From: an uncultured Lachnospiraceae bacterium
GTDB taxonomy: Bacteria; Bacillota; Clostridia; Lachnospirales; Lachnospiraceae
Direction of reading: 5' to 3'
Length of the DNA stretch: 40,292 nt
Assembly (NCBI GenBank): GCA_947566645.1
Contig: CANOKL010000040.1
Location: 1-40,292 of the forward strand
Shown: in pieces, positions 15,073 to 21,473 of the stretch
Layout of the letters: the number at the start of each line of letters is the position of its first letter
Numbering within the stretch: the stretch's first letter is position 1
Program-made: the position numbers and the translations under genes
Notes under the pieces: model-generated
The model's database searches: none
What the model saw: only the letters and a program-made list of their open reading frames with translations
What the model was told of the DNA's origin: nothing

Positions 15073-15672
15073 ATGGATAAATTTGCAGTAATTGATACAG
15101 AAACAAACTGGAATGATGAGGTAATGTCGATCGGAGTAGTAGTTGCCGGTTTTGAATCAAAGAAGAAAATTGATTCGGTATATTATATCATTGACCCGGA
15201 ATACAGGGTGGGAGGAATCTATTCAAGTGAATTGAGGACTGACGGGAAAGGAGCCTGTATTGCGTGCAGAAAACAGGCTTTAAAAGAGATTAAACAGTGG
15301 CTGGATACATATAAAGTGCGGAAGCTGTTTGCATATAATGCGTCTTTTGATAAGAACCACCTGCCGGAATATTCAGGATATGAATGGTACGATATTATGC
15401 GCCTGGCTGCATACCGTCAGTATAATAAATTTATACCGGGTTCAGCGGATTGTTACAAGACCGGAAGACTTAAACGTGGATATGGCGTTGAACATATACT
15501 GAGAATGCTAAGAGGAGACGGCCAGTACAGGGAAACGCATAATGCAGTCACAGATGCCGAAGACGAACTTCAGATTATGCAGCTGCTGGGATATGGGATC
15601 AGTGAATATGATATTGCGGTTATACAGGATAAGAAGATGAAGTGTTGCTATAAGCGTCCTTCCAGGCTGTGA
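15073..15672 (+). CDS. DnaQ-like 3'-5' exonuclease, C-terminus cut off
   Basis: A DEDDh exonuclease domain. Motif I is VIDTETNW (Asp and Glu), motif II is AYNASFDKNH, and motif III is HNAVTDAED with the catalytic His. I prefer ATG 15073 (MDKFAVIDTE) because GAAGG sits just upstream; ATG 15022 gives 17 more residues and overlaps the pseudogene stop. The stop at 15670 is provided by an inserted 80-bp repeat. An open frame continuing the protein for about 48 codons resumes right after the insertion (see 15741-15896). The enzyme core is intact, so activity may survive. It resembles stand-alone exonucleases of accessory regions rather than the replicative proofreader. Confidence 0.75.
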   Translation: MDKFAVIDTETNWNDEVMSIGVVVAGFESKKKIDSVYYIIDPEYRVGGIYSSELRTDGKGACIACRKQALKEIKQWLDTYKVRKLFAYNASFDKNHLPEYSGYEWYDIMRLAAYRQYNKFIPGSADCYKTGRLKRGYGVEHILRMLRGDGQYRETHNAVTDAEDELQIMQLLGYGISEYDIAVIQDKKMKCCYKRPSRL

Positions 15673-15749
15673 AGCCTAAATTTCCTCTGCTGCGTTGTCG
15701 TCAATCAGCGTAGCCACCGCTACGCTTCATTCCTCCGCCTTACAGGCTG
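15658..15749. repeat. 80-bp palindromic insertion with 12-bp direct repeats
   Basis: CCTTCCAGGCTG (15658-15669) and CCTTACAGGCTG (15738-15749) are direct repeats 80 bases apart. Between them lie AGGCT/AGCCT and GCGTAGC/GCTACGC stem-loops. Removing one repeat unit joins two open frames into one continuous protein. A related GCGTAG/CTACGC hairpin lies at about 11155-11170. Confidence 0.65.
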
Positions 15750-15896
15750 AAAATTTATAAGGAGAATGCGAATAAGCCGCACAAGTATGTGATGAGAAAA
15801 GCCAAAAGGCCGAATAAAATTCAGAAAAACATGGATAGAAACAGAAGCAAGATCCCGGCCAACTGGCCGGAACCTTGCAATGTGTCATGCTTTTAA
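15741..15896 (+). pseudogene. Detached C-terminal part of the exonuclease gene
   Basis: An open frame with no start codon of its own, reading YRLKIYKENANKPHKYV..., then [19 protein letters not shown] and TAA at 15894-15896. It is lysine-rich and protein-like in composition. The residues PYRL at its beginning match the PSRL that ends the upstream exonuclease, encoded by the two copies of the 12-bp direct repeat. I infer it was the natural C-terminus before the insertion. It overlaps the rubrerythrin stop by a few bases. Confidence 0.5.
15851..15874 (-). terminator. Hairpin after rubrerythrin
   Basis: CCGGCCAGTTGGCCGG extended by wobble pairs gives a roughly 10-bp stem, 19 bases beyond the rubrerythrin stop codon. 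The following bases are only moderately T-rich, so termination is likely but not certain. Confidence 0.5.
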
Positions 15897-16435
15897 TAGT
15901 TTTCCGCATGTACTTCGAAATAGCTCTGAGGATGGTTGCAGGTCGGGCAGACTTCAGGAGCTTTTGTACCTGTGACAATGTGCCCGCAGTTACGGCATTC
16001 CCACACCTTTACTTCGCTTTTTTCAAATACAGCGGCAGTCTCCACATTCTTTAACAGAGCACGGTATCGTTCCTCATGGTGCTTCTCAATCTGTCCCACA
16101 AGCCGGAACTTTTCTGCAAGCTCCGGAAAGCCTTCTTCCTCTGCTGTTTTGGCAAAATTTTCATACATGTCTGTCCATTCGTAGTTTTCGCCGTCTGCAG
16201 CTGCGGCAAGGTTCTCCTTCGTATCGCCGATTCCGTTTAACTCCTTAAACCACATCTTTGCATGCTCTTTTTCATTGTCAGCGGTCTTTGAAAAGAGTGC
16301 TGCGATCTGTTCAAAACCCTGCTTTTTTGCAGCAGAGGCAAAGTAAGTATACTTATTTCTTGCCTGTGATTCACCGGCAAATGCTGCCTCCAGATTCTTT
16401 TCGGTCTGTGTTCCTGCGTACTTTGTTGATTTCAT
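15893..16435 (-). CDS. Rubrerythrin
   Basis: A 180-aa non-haem di-iron peroxidase that protects anaerobes by reducing hydrogen peroxide. The four-helix ferritin-like domain has ligand motifs [18 protein letters not shown] and [10 protein letters not shown]-terminal rubredoxin-like domain has two Cys pairs, CRNCG and CPTC. The length is close to that of classical rubrerythrins. A strong AAGGAGG lies before ATG 16435. A TATAAT-like -10 appears on the minus strand at 16477-16482. Clostridial rubrerythrins are often PerR-controlled, but I see no clear PerR box. It is a single-gene unit. Confidence 0.93.
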   Translation of the reverse strand: MKSTKYAGTQTEKNLEAAFAGESQARNKYTYFASAAKKQGFEQIAALFSKTADNEKEHAKMWFKELNGIGDTKENLAAAADGENYEWTDMYENFAKTAEEEGFPELAEKFRLVGQIEKHHEERYRALLKNVETAAVFEKSEVKVWECRNCGHIVTGTKAPEVCPTCNHPQSYFEVHAENY

Positions 16436-16532
16436 ATATTCCTCCTTGTGCTGTTGACGTTGTTAGTGTCAATTCGATTATACAATAAAAGATACTTTTT
16501 TGCTATATTTGTACAGAAAAAAATGGTAACTT

Positions 16533-18308
16533 TTATGAGAACTGACTCTCATACAGCCGGTAGTACAATCCTTTTTTCGCCATCAGTTCTTCATGATTTC
16601 CTTTCTCCAGGATCCGTTTATCATCAACATAGAAGATTCTGTCTGCACCCCGGATGGTGGAAAGCCGGTGGGCGATAATGAAGGAGGTCCGGTTTTTCAG
16701 CATAGCCGCAATGCCGGCCTGGACGAGAAGCTCTGTATGCGTGTCAATGCTGGAGGTTGCCTCATCCAGAATCAGAATTCTGGGGTCGCTTAGCATGGTA
16801 CGGGCAAATGCAAGGAGCTGGCGCTGTCCGATTGAGAGCCCGGCGCTTCGTTCGCTGATCTCAGTATCATACCCTTTTTCCGTTTTCATAATAAACTCAT
16901 GGGCATGAACTGCCTTTGCTGCAGCAATCATTTCTTCCTCTGTGGCATCCATCCTTCCATAGCAGATATTTTCACGGATTGTTCCGGTAAATAAAAAGGT
17001 ATCCTGTGTCATCACACCCATCTGTCTCCTTAAGCTTTCCAGGGTTACCTTACGAGTATCATATTCATCCACCGCCACACTTCCCGCTGTGACATCATAA
17101 AACCGGCTGATGAGATTAACAATTGTCGTCTTTCCGGCTCCGGTCGGTCCTACGAGTGCGACCGTTTCTCCGGGCCGGATATCAAAGCTTACATTCTCAA
17201 GTACAAGGCGGTCTGGCTCATCCGGGTAAGCGAAGCTTACGTTTTGAAAGCGGACTCTGCCCGTGATTTCTGGCAGACTGGTGCTGCCCTCCAGACTGCG
17301 GATCTCTGCCGGGGTATCAAGAATGTCAAATACACGTTCCGCAGCAGAAATATTTGTCACAATCTTATTGTAAAAGCTTGCCAGATTGCGGATCGGGCTC
17401 CAGAACATCCCCAGGTATGCGGAAAAGGCGAGGAAAGTACCGACCCCGATCCTGTCTGCGCCGACAATGCGGATGCCAATAAAATAAAGAAGAAATCCGC
17501 CCAGACCCCATACAATTTCCACAAGTGCACTGAATAAATCGGCAATCTTTACTGCGTCTATAAAGCTGTCCCGGTATTCCCGGGCGCATCTGTCAAAAGC
17601 CTCCTGCCTTTCCTGTTCTGCGGCAAAGCTCTGCACGATGCGGATGCCGGAAAAATTTTCGTGGATAAATCCGTTCAGGTTTGAATTTTTCTGCCTGTGA
17701 ATCTGCCAGAGCTTATGTGCCCGTATCTGAATTATGAACATGCCTGCAGCGAGAAGCGGAAGTGTCAGGAAGGCGGCCAGGGCTAACTGCCAGCTTTTTA
17801 CCAGCATGATGCAGGCGATTCCAATCAGTGTTAAAAAATCCGGAAGCAGCTTGGTTACGCTGTCTGAAAGCATCTCCTTTAGGGAATTAATGTCACCTAC
17901 AATGCGGGCAAGAATCTTTCCCGTCGGACGGCTGTCAAAAAAATGGAAGCTCAGGCTCTGGATATGCCGATAGAGATCGCTGCGTATGGTCATCAGCACC
18001 TGATTCGTTATATCTGCCATGATGCGCATCCAGCCCCGCCTGCAGAGCATGTACAGAAGAAATAGGAAAAATCCAACCCCCCCAAGGCGGAAAAGCCCTG
18101 GTATATCTGAATGCGCCACATAGGTATCCACTGCCAGTTCAATCATAAGAGGAGTAACAAGCGTGACGGAAAGAGTGACAGAGAGCAGAAGAGCCACAGT
18201 AACAAGCTTTCTTTTATACGCTAACAAATATTTATATAGTCTGGCCAGCGTTTCTTTTTTTGAGACATCCCGGATGAGCTCATCTTGTTTTACAGAATTT
18301 ACTGACAT
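16533..18308 (-). CDS. ABC exporter half-transporter, catalytic-Walker-B subunit
   Basis: A 591-aa half-transporter: an ABC exporter membrane domain (six helices, about residues 25-310), then an ATPase domain with Walker A GPTGAGKTT, Walker B ILILDEATSS (intact catalytic Glu) and a degenerate signature LSIGQ instead of LSGGQ. Paired with the neighbour, which shows the opposite defects, it should form a heterodimer with one consensus and one degenerate ATP site, like BmrCD, LmrCD or TM287/288. The start is ATG 18308, with GAGGAGG just before it; it overlaps the upstream gene by 10 nt. The longer frame to 18344 lacks a ribosome site. The substrate is unknown, plausibly drugs or peptides. Confidence 0.92.
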   Translation of the reverse strand: MSVNSVKQDELIRDVSKKETLARLYKYLLAYKRKLVTVALLLSVTLSVTLVTPLMIELAVDTYVAHSDIPGLFRLGGVGFFLFLLYMLCRRGWMRIMADITNQVLMTIRSDLYRHIQSLSFHFFDSRPTGKILARIVGDINSLKEMLSDSVTKLLPDFLTLIGIACIMLVKSWQLALAAFLTLPLLAAGMFIIQIRAHKLWQIHRQKNSNLNGFIHENFSGIRIVQSFAAEQERQEAFDRCAREYRDSFIDAVKIADLFSALVEIVWGLGGFLLYFIGIRIVGADRIGVGTFLAFSAYLGMFWSPIRNLASFYNKIVTNISAAERVFDILDTPAEIRSLEGSTSLPEITGRVRFQNVSFAYPDEPDRLVLENVSFDIRPGETVALVGPTGAGKTTIVNLISRFYDVTAGSVAVDEYDTRKVTLESLRRQMGVMTQDTFLFTGTIRENICYGRMDATEEEMIAAAKAVHAHEFIMKTEKGYDTEISERSAGLSIGQRQLLAFARTMLSDPRILILDEATSSIDTHTELLVQAGIAAMLKNRTSFIIAHRLSTIRGADRIFYVDDKRILEKGNHEELMAKKGLYYRLYESQFS

Positions 18309-20032
18309 GCTGCTTCCTCCTCTCTGTTTCCATATTGTACGCACCAGGTATGGTAATAGCGGCCCTTCTTAGCCATCAGCTCTTCATGAGTGCCGCGTTC
18401 GGCAATGGTACTGCCGTCCAGGATAATAATCTCGTCTGCGGCATGCACTGCAGAAACCCGGTGTCCGATTATGATTTTTGTTGTTTTTTCTATTTTGGCT
18501 AAATGTTTCTGGATTTGCTGTTCGGTTTCCATGTCAAGGGCAGATGTGGCATCGTCAAGGATCAGGATGGGCGGCTTTTTTGCGATGGCTCTGGCAATGC
18601 TGATCCGCTGCTTCTGCCCGCCAGAGAGACCTACGCCGCGCTCCCCGACCACCGTCTCATATCCATTTTCAAGACGGCTGATAAAACGGGCGGCGCCAGC
18701 CTTTTCGGCTGACCATTCTACCGTATCCTGCGTAAGTTCCTTTTGCTTTCCGGTCTTTACATTCTCCGCTACAGAATCCGAAAACAGGAACACATCCTGC
18801 ATAACAACCGAGACGGCGGCGCGCAGCTCCTTTAGGGGAAGGGTCCGGATATCCTGGCCGTCCAGCAGGATTCGTCCCTCTGTTACGTCATAAAAGCGCT
18901 GAATCAGGTTTACAAGTGTTGTCTTTCCAGCGCCGGTCATTCCCATGACGCCGAGCGTCTGTCCTGGCTTAAGCTCCAGATTAATATCTGACAGAATCCT
19001 TTGTCCGTTCAGGGAAAAGCCAACGTGTTCGAATTTCAGGCTGCCGCTTATGTTTCCGGGTGAAATGGCTGTCTCAGCCTCCGTAATCTGCGGAGTCTCA
19101 CCGGCAGCCTTTTTGATTTTCTTCCACGAAGCAAAGGCAGATGCAAGATCATTACTCAGCCACCCGACAATCTCCATGGGCCAGATAATATTATTGGCAT
19201 ATTCGGAAAATGCCCCCAGCGCCCCGAGCGTCATCCTTCCGGAAATGACCATCAGGCCCCCGATGATAATGACCATAAGCAGCATGGTATTTCCAAGAAA
19301 GGTAATTGCCGGCTGGTAGTCAGCCACAGTTTTTGCCTGCTCCATATTTAGATCATAAAATTTCCGGTTGTGTCTGCCGAATTTTTTAATCTCGTATTCC
19401 TCACGGGCAAATGCCTTAACAGTGCGGATGCCGGACAGGGCTTCCTGCGCTACTGTATTCAGTTCTGCGGTTTCCTCGCTGATCTTGTCATATACTATGC
19501 CAAGCTTTCCCTCCATCCGTATGGCACAGATGCCGATGACCGGCAGAATAACCAGGGGAACCAGTGTAAGTACCGGATTCAGACGGAACATAAAGAATAG
19601 CACCAGTATGGTATGTGTGACTGCCTCCACGGCCAGAATCCCCACAAATCCGGTGGCCATCCAGACTCTGTCAACGTCTTCTTTGACACGTGTCATCAGC
19701 TCGCCGGTATTGTGCCGGTCGAAGAAGTCTGCAGACATGGTTTCAAGATGTGAGAAGAGATCTCTTCGCATATGATATCCAACGGATACTCCCACTGCAT
19801 CATAGGTAAACTCCTTTATGTACTGCAGAATGGCACGGCCGATGCCGATTCCCAAAAGTCCCAATAGAAAACCCGTTAAAAGCCGGAGTTTTCCATCCGC
19901 AATCACGTCGTCAATAATATGCTTTGTTATCTGCGGCGCCGCCATATCAAGGATCAGGCTGATTACCATGCACACAAAGCCGAGCAGATACAGCGGACCA
20001 TAGCGTTTCATATAGGTTCCAGGTTTTTTCAT
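18299..20032 (-). CDS. ABC exporter half-transporter, degenerate-site subunit
   Basis: A 577-aa ABC exporter half-transporter with six membrane helices (about 15-320) and an ATPase domain. Walker A is GMTGAGKTT. The signature is canonical LSGGQKQR. Walker B reads ILILDDATSALD, where the catalytic Glu is replaced by Asp. This is the NBD1-type subunit of a heterodimeric exporter, complementing the DE/LSIGQ subunit encoded next. GAGGAGGG lies before ATG 20032. It is preceded by a MITE-like element, a terminator and a leader ORF, the arrangement of the antibiotic-inducible bmrB-bmrC-bmrD locus of Bacillus. Drug export is therefore likely, but orthology is not established. Confidence 0.9.
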   Translation of the reverse strand: MKKPGTYMKRYGPLYLLGFVCMVISLILDMAAPQITKHIIDDVIADGKLRLLTGFLLGLLGIGIGRAILQYIKEFTYDAVGVSVGYHMRRDLFSHLETMSADFFDRHNTGELMTRVKEDVDRVWMATGFVGILAVEAVTHTILVLFFMFRLNPVLTLVPLVILPVIGICAIRMEGKLGIVYDKISEETAELNTVAQEALSGIRTVKAFAREEYEIKKFGRHNRKFYDLNMEQAKTVADYQPAITFLGNTMLLMVIIIGGLMVISGRMTLGALGAFSEYANNIIWPMEIVGWLSNDLASAFASWKKIKKAAGETPQITEAETAISPGNISGSLKFEHVGFSLNGQRILSDINLELKPGQTLGVMGMTGAGKTTLVNLIQRFYDVTEGRILLDGQDIRTLPLKELRAAVSVVMQDVFLFSDSVAENVKTGKQKELTQDTVEWSAEKAGAARFISRLENGYETVVGERGVGLSGGQKQRISIARAIAKKPPILILDDATSALDMETEQQIQKHLAKIEKTTKIIIGHRVSAVHAADEIIILDGSTIAERGTHEELMAKKGRYYHTWCVQYGNREEEAACQ

Positions 20033-20087
20033 ATATTTCCCTCCTCGTATAATAAGTAATTGTCTTTTGTAACTGTGAAAGTACCGG

Positions 20088-20234
20088 GTTACTATTCACG
20101 GGGCCGTGCACCCCGCTGCACGGCATCCGAGCCGATAAAGTGGTGGTTTCCGGCATCCAGCCCCTCGCTGAAAGCGACTTTTAAATGGGCTGGATGCGTT
20201 ACTATGAGCGGACGGTTAGTCCGTGAATAGTAAC
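20088..20234. mobile_element. MITE-like element, copy A (147 bp)
   Basis: The ends are perfect 14-bp inverted repeats, GTTACTATTCACGG and CCGTGAATAGTAAC. The element is flanked immediately by AGTACCGG on both sides (20080-20087 and 20235-20242), an 8-bp target-site duplication. Inside are hairpins GCCGTGCA/TGCACGGC and GCATCCAGCCC/GGGCTGGATGC, and a right-hand block starting GTTACTATGAGCGGACGG that is shared with copy B. It contains no ORF, so it is non-autonomous. It sits in the untranslated leader of the ABC exporter. Confidence 0.88.
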
Positions 20235-20253
20235 AGTACCGGATAGTTTCCAA

Positions 20254-20290
20254 AAAAATACAAAAAGCCGCAGCCCATACGGACTGCGGC
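20254..20290 (-). terminator. Attenuator-like terminator between leader ORF and exporter
   Basis: On the minus strand GCCGCAG (20284-20290) pairs with CTGCGGC (20267-20273) and is followed by TTTTTGTATTTTTTT. This is a strong intrinsic terminator 31 bases after the leader ORF stop and before the exporter genes. The base CCGCC at its left foot could instead pair with GGCGG in the last codons of the leader ORF, giving a possible antiterminator. Confidence 0.75.
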
Positions 20291-20320
20291 GGATAATCAA
20301 TATAGAATACGGCAGAAAAA

Positions 20321-20410
20321 TCAATGCCGCCTGTTTCCTTCCGCGAGGCAGGATGTCTGAGCATGCAGGATTGTCATGTAGTTGTAATCAGTGTAAATAA
20401 GCTTTTTCAT
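20321..20410 (-). CDS. Short leader peptide upstream of the ABC exporter
   Basis: A 29-codon ORF beginning MKKLIYTDYNYMTILHAQTS and ending EGNRRH. It has a near-perfect ribosome site, AAAGGAGG 7 nt before its ATG, and a consensus promoter upstream. It is followed by an intrinsic terminator and then two genes for a heterodimeric ABC exporter. This matches the layout of B. subtilis bmrB-bmrCD, where ribosome stalling on the leader ORF under translation-inhibiting antibiotics prevents termination. I infer the same role. An alternative is a small secreted peptide or a toxin exported by the transporter; it has one Cys and no obvious leader/core division. Confidence 0.65.
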   Translation of the reverse strand: MKKLIYTDYNYMTILHAQTSCLAEGNRRH

Positions 20411-20486
20411 CGTTCTGCCTCCTTTCTTAATATTTATAGCAGCTTAATGGTTATGGTTTATTCCATGACCTGTAACACTAAATTAC

Positions 20487-20515
20487 ATTCTAATTGGAAG
20501 AAAGTTTTCTGTCAA
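20487..20515 (-). promoter_or_regulatory. Consensus promoter of the leader ORF/exporter
   Basis: On the minus strand TTGACA (20510-20515), exactly 17 bases, then TAGAAT (20487-20492). It is about 75 bases upstream of the leader ATG. Such a strong constitutive promoter fits control by attenuation rather than by a repressor. Confidence 0.8.
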
Positions 20516-20535
20516 GCACTTTTCAAAATTTCATT

Positions 20536-20681
20536 GTTACTATTTACGGGTCAGGAATGCGCTGAACTGCGCATTCCGTAAGAACATGATGCAAGAGTGA
20601 GGGGCGGTTTTTGCATAGCAAAACTCGGAATGCCGACCCGAATTGTTACTATGAGCGGACGGTTAGTCCGTGAATAGTAAT
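20536..20681. mobile_element. MITE-like element, copy B (146 bp)
   Basis: Same family as copy A. The left end is GTTACTATTTACGG, the right end CCGTGAATAGTAAT, and about 36 bases at the right-hand end are shared with copy A. The flanks are ATTTCATT on both sides (20528-20535 and 20682-20689), again a perfect 8-bp duplication. The core differs from copy A but also folds: GGAATGCGC/GCGCATTCC, TTTTGC/GCAAAA and CGGGTC/GACCCG. There is no ORF. It lies between the exporter promoter and the divergent 20747-21300 genes. Confidence 0.87.
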
Positions 20682-20699
20682 ATTTCATTTCATAAGTTA

Positions 20700-20729
20700 T
20701 TGAATAAAGTCTGACCCATGTGGTATAAT
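20700..20729 (+). promoter_or_regulatory. Probable promoter for the 20747-21300 genes
   Basis: TTGAAT (20700-20705), an 18-nt spacer and a perfect TATAAT (20724-20729). It starts 11 bases after the duplicated target site of MITE-like copy B. The predicted start (about 20736) nearly coincides with the AAAGG ribosome site of the small ORF that follows. Confidence 0.55.
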
Positions 20730-20746
20730 TTTATAAAAGGCAAGTG

Positions 20747-20842
20747 GTGACTGTGGAGAAACTGAACAGCTGCAGCAACTGGATTCGCAGACGGGAAGTC
20801 CTGGATCATGAATTGCAACAACGAGAGGAACTTTGGAAATGA
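20747..20842 (+). CDS. Possible small ORF coupled to the next gene
   Basis: A 31-codon frame with a GTG start 6 nt after AAAGG. It encodes a charged, helical peptide (KLNSCSNWIRRREVLDHELQ). Its TGA overlaps the ATG of the next gene in an ATGA junction, typical of translational coupling. I do not recognise the sequence, and it may only serve to couple translation. It is real only if it is conserved elsewhere. Confidence 0.35.
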   Translation: MTVEKLNSCSNWIRRREVLDHELQQREELWK

Positions 20843-21300
20843 TAATAGCAAAGAATGACGAAGTAAAGCGGAGCAGGATATGGAGACTGGCAACGGCAGG
20901 TTCTTCCATCCTGATTATTATAATAGCAGTATATCTGCTGATGAAGATGTTTACGGCCAACCCCCTGGAAGGGAGCTGGGAGAGTGAGGATGGAGATCTT
21001 GTGATCAATGTAGGGGTAAACGGAACTTTGTCTGTGAAAGCATATGATGTTTCTGAGGGAATGGATGTCAGTGTGAAGATGGAGTATACCCTGGACAAAG
21101 AGGAAAAGACGATCACGATCAAGGAGGATACGGCAGAGGTCATCAGGCAGGCGGATGCATCGGACGGGGCATATACAAGGGAGATGCTGGAGAGTGCGCT
21201 TGCAAGAGTAGTGACAACTTTTGATTATAATATAGAAGGGAGAAGGCTGATTTTATCAGAGAGGGAATACGGCGAGCAGTTAACATTTACAAAAAAGTAA
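20839..21300 (+). CDS. Membrane-anchored protein of unknown function
   Basis: A 153-aa protein with a basic N-terminus, one membrane helix at about residues 19-37 (TAGSSILIIIIAVYLLMKMF), and an extracytoplasmic beta-rich domain beginning NPLEGSWESEDGDLVINV. The GxWxxxDG start, NGTL turn and YTLDKEEKTITI strand resemble small lipocalin-like domains of Firmicute membrane proteins, but I cannot name the family. ATG 20839 is preferred: GAGAGGA lies 9 nt upstream, while the TTG at 20833 is too close. Its stop is at the foot of a large inverted repeat. Confidence 0.7.
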   Translation: MIIAKNDEVKRSRIWRLATAGSSILIIIIAVYLLMKMFTANPLEGSWESEDGDLVINVGVNGTLSVKAYDVSEGMDVSVKMEYTLDKEEKTITIKEDTAEVIRQADASDGAYTREMLESALARVVTTFDYNIEGRRLILSEREYGEQLTFTKK

Positions 21301-21420
21301 GGGACTGTAGAGAAATAACCGCACAGGTCTGTGCAGGGGCTGCCCCGGCGAAGCGGGGGATTCACTGCACAGACCGTAAGAAAGTGGTTCACGGTTATTT
21401 CCCTGCAGTTCCTCACATTT
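21291..21420. repeat. Large imperfect inverted repeat between 20839 gene and ispG
   Basis: Outer arms of about 25 bases pair (left GGACTGTAGAGAAATAACCG, right CGGTTATTTCCCTGCAGTTC, few mismatches) and continue outward through the stop codon of the preceding gene. Nested inside are GGTCTGTGCAG/CTGCACAGACC (11 bp, perfect) and CCCCG/CGGGG. The whole can fold into one long branched hairpin. No clear target duplication and no long T-run were seen. It may act as a terminator, or be another small mobile palindrome. Confidence 0.7.
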
Positions 21421-21473
21421 TACAGAACTGCTGAATTGTTGTTGGAAATCTACTATTTTAAGAGGTGAAGAGG

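Noticed and set aside
18390..18893. 167-codon plus-strand frame opposite the ABC exporter gene
   Set aside because: Shadow of the exporter ATPase domain, rich in Ser, Arg and Cys as expected of an antisense frame.
20092..20364. 90-codon minus-strand frame through the exporter leader region
   Set aside because: It crosses the terminator and the MITE-like element and has no ribosome site; the 29-codon ORF at 20321-20410 has an ideal one.
20088..20681. Repeats at 20088 and 20536 as a short CRISPR array
   Set aside because: The repeated units are about 146 bp with inverted ends and target duplications, only two copies, and a promoter plus leader ORF lies between them.
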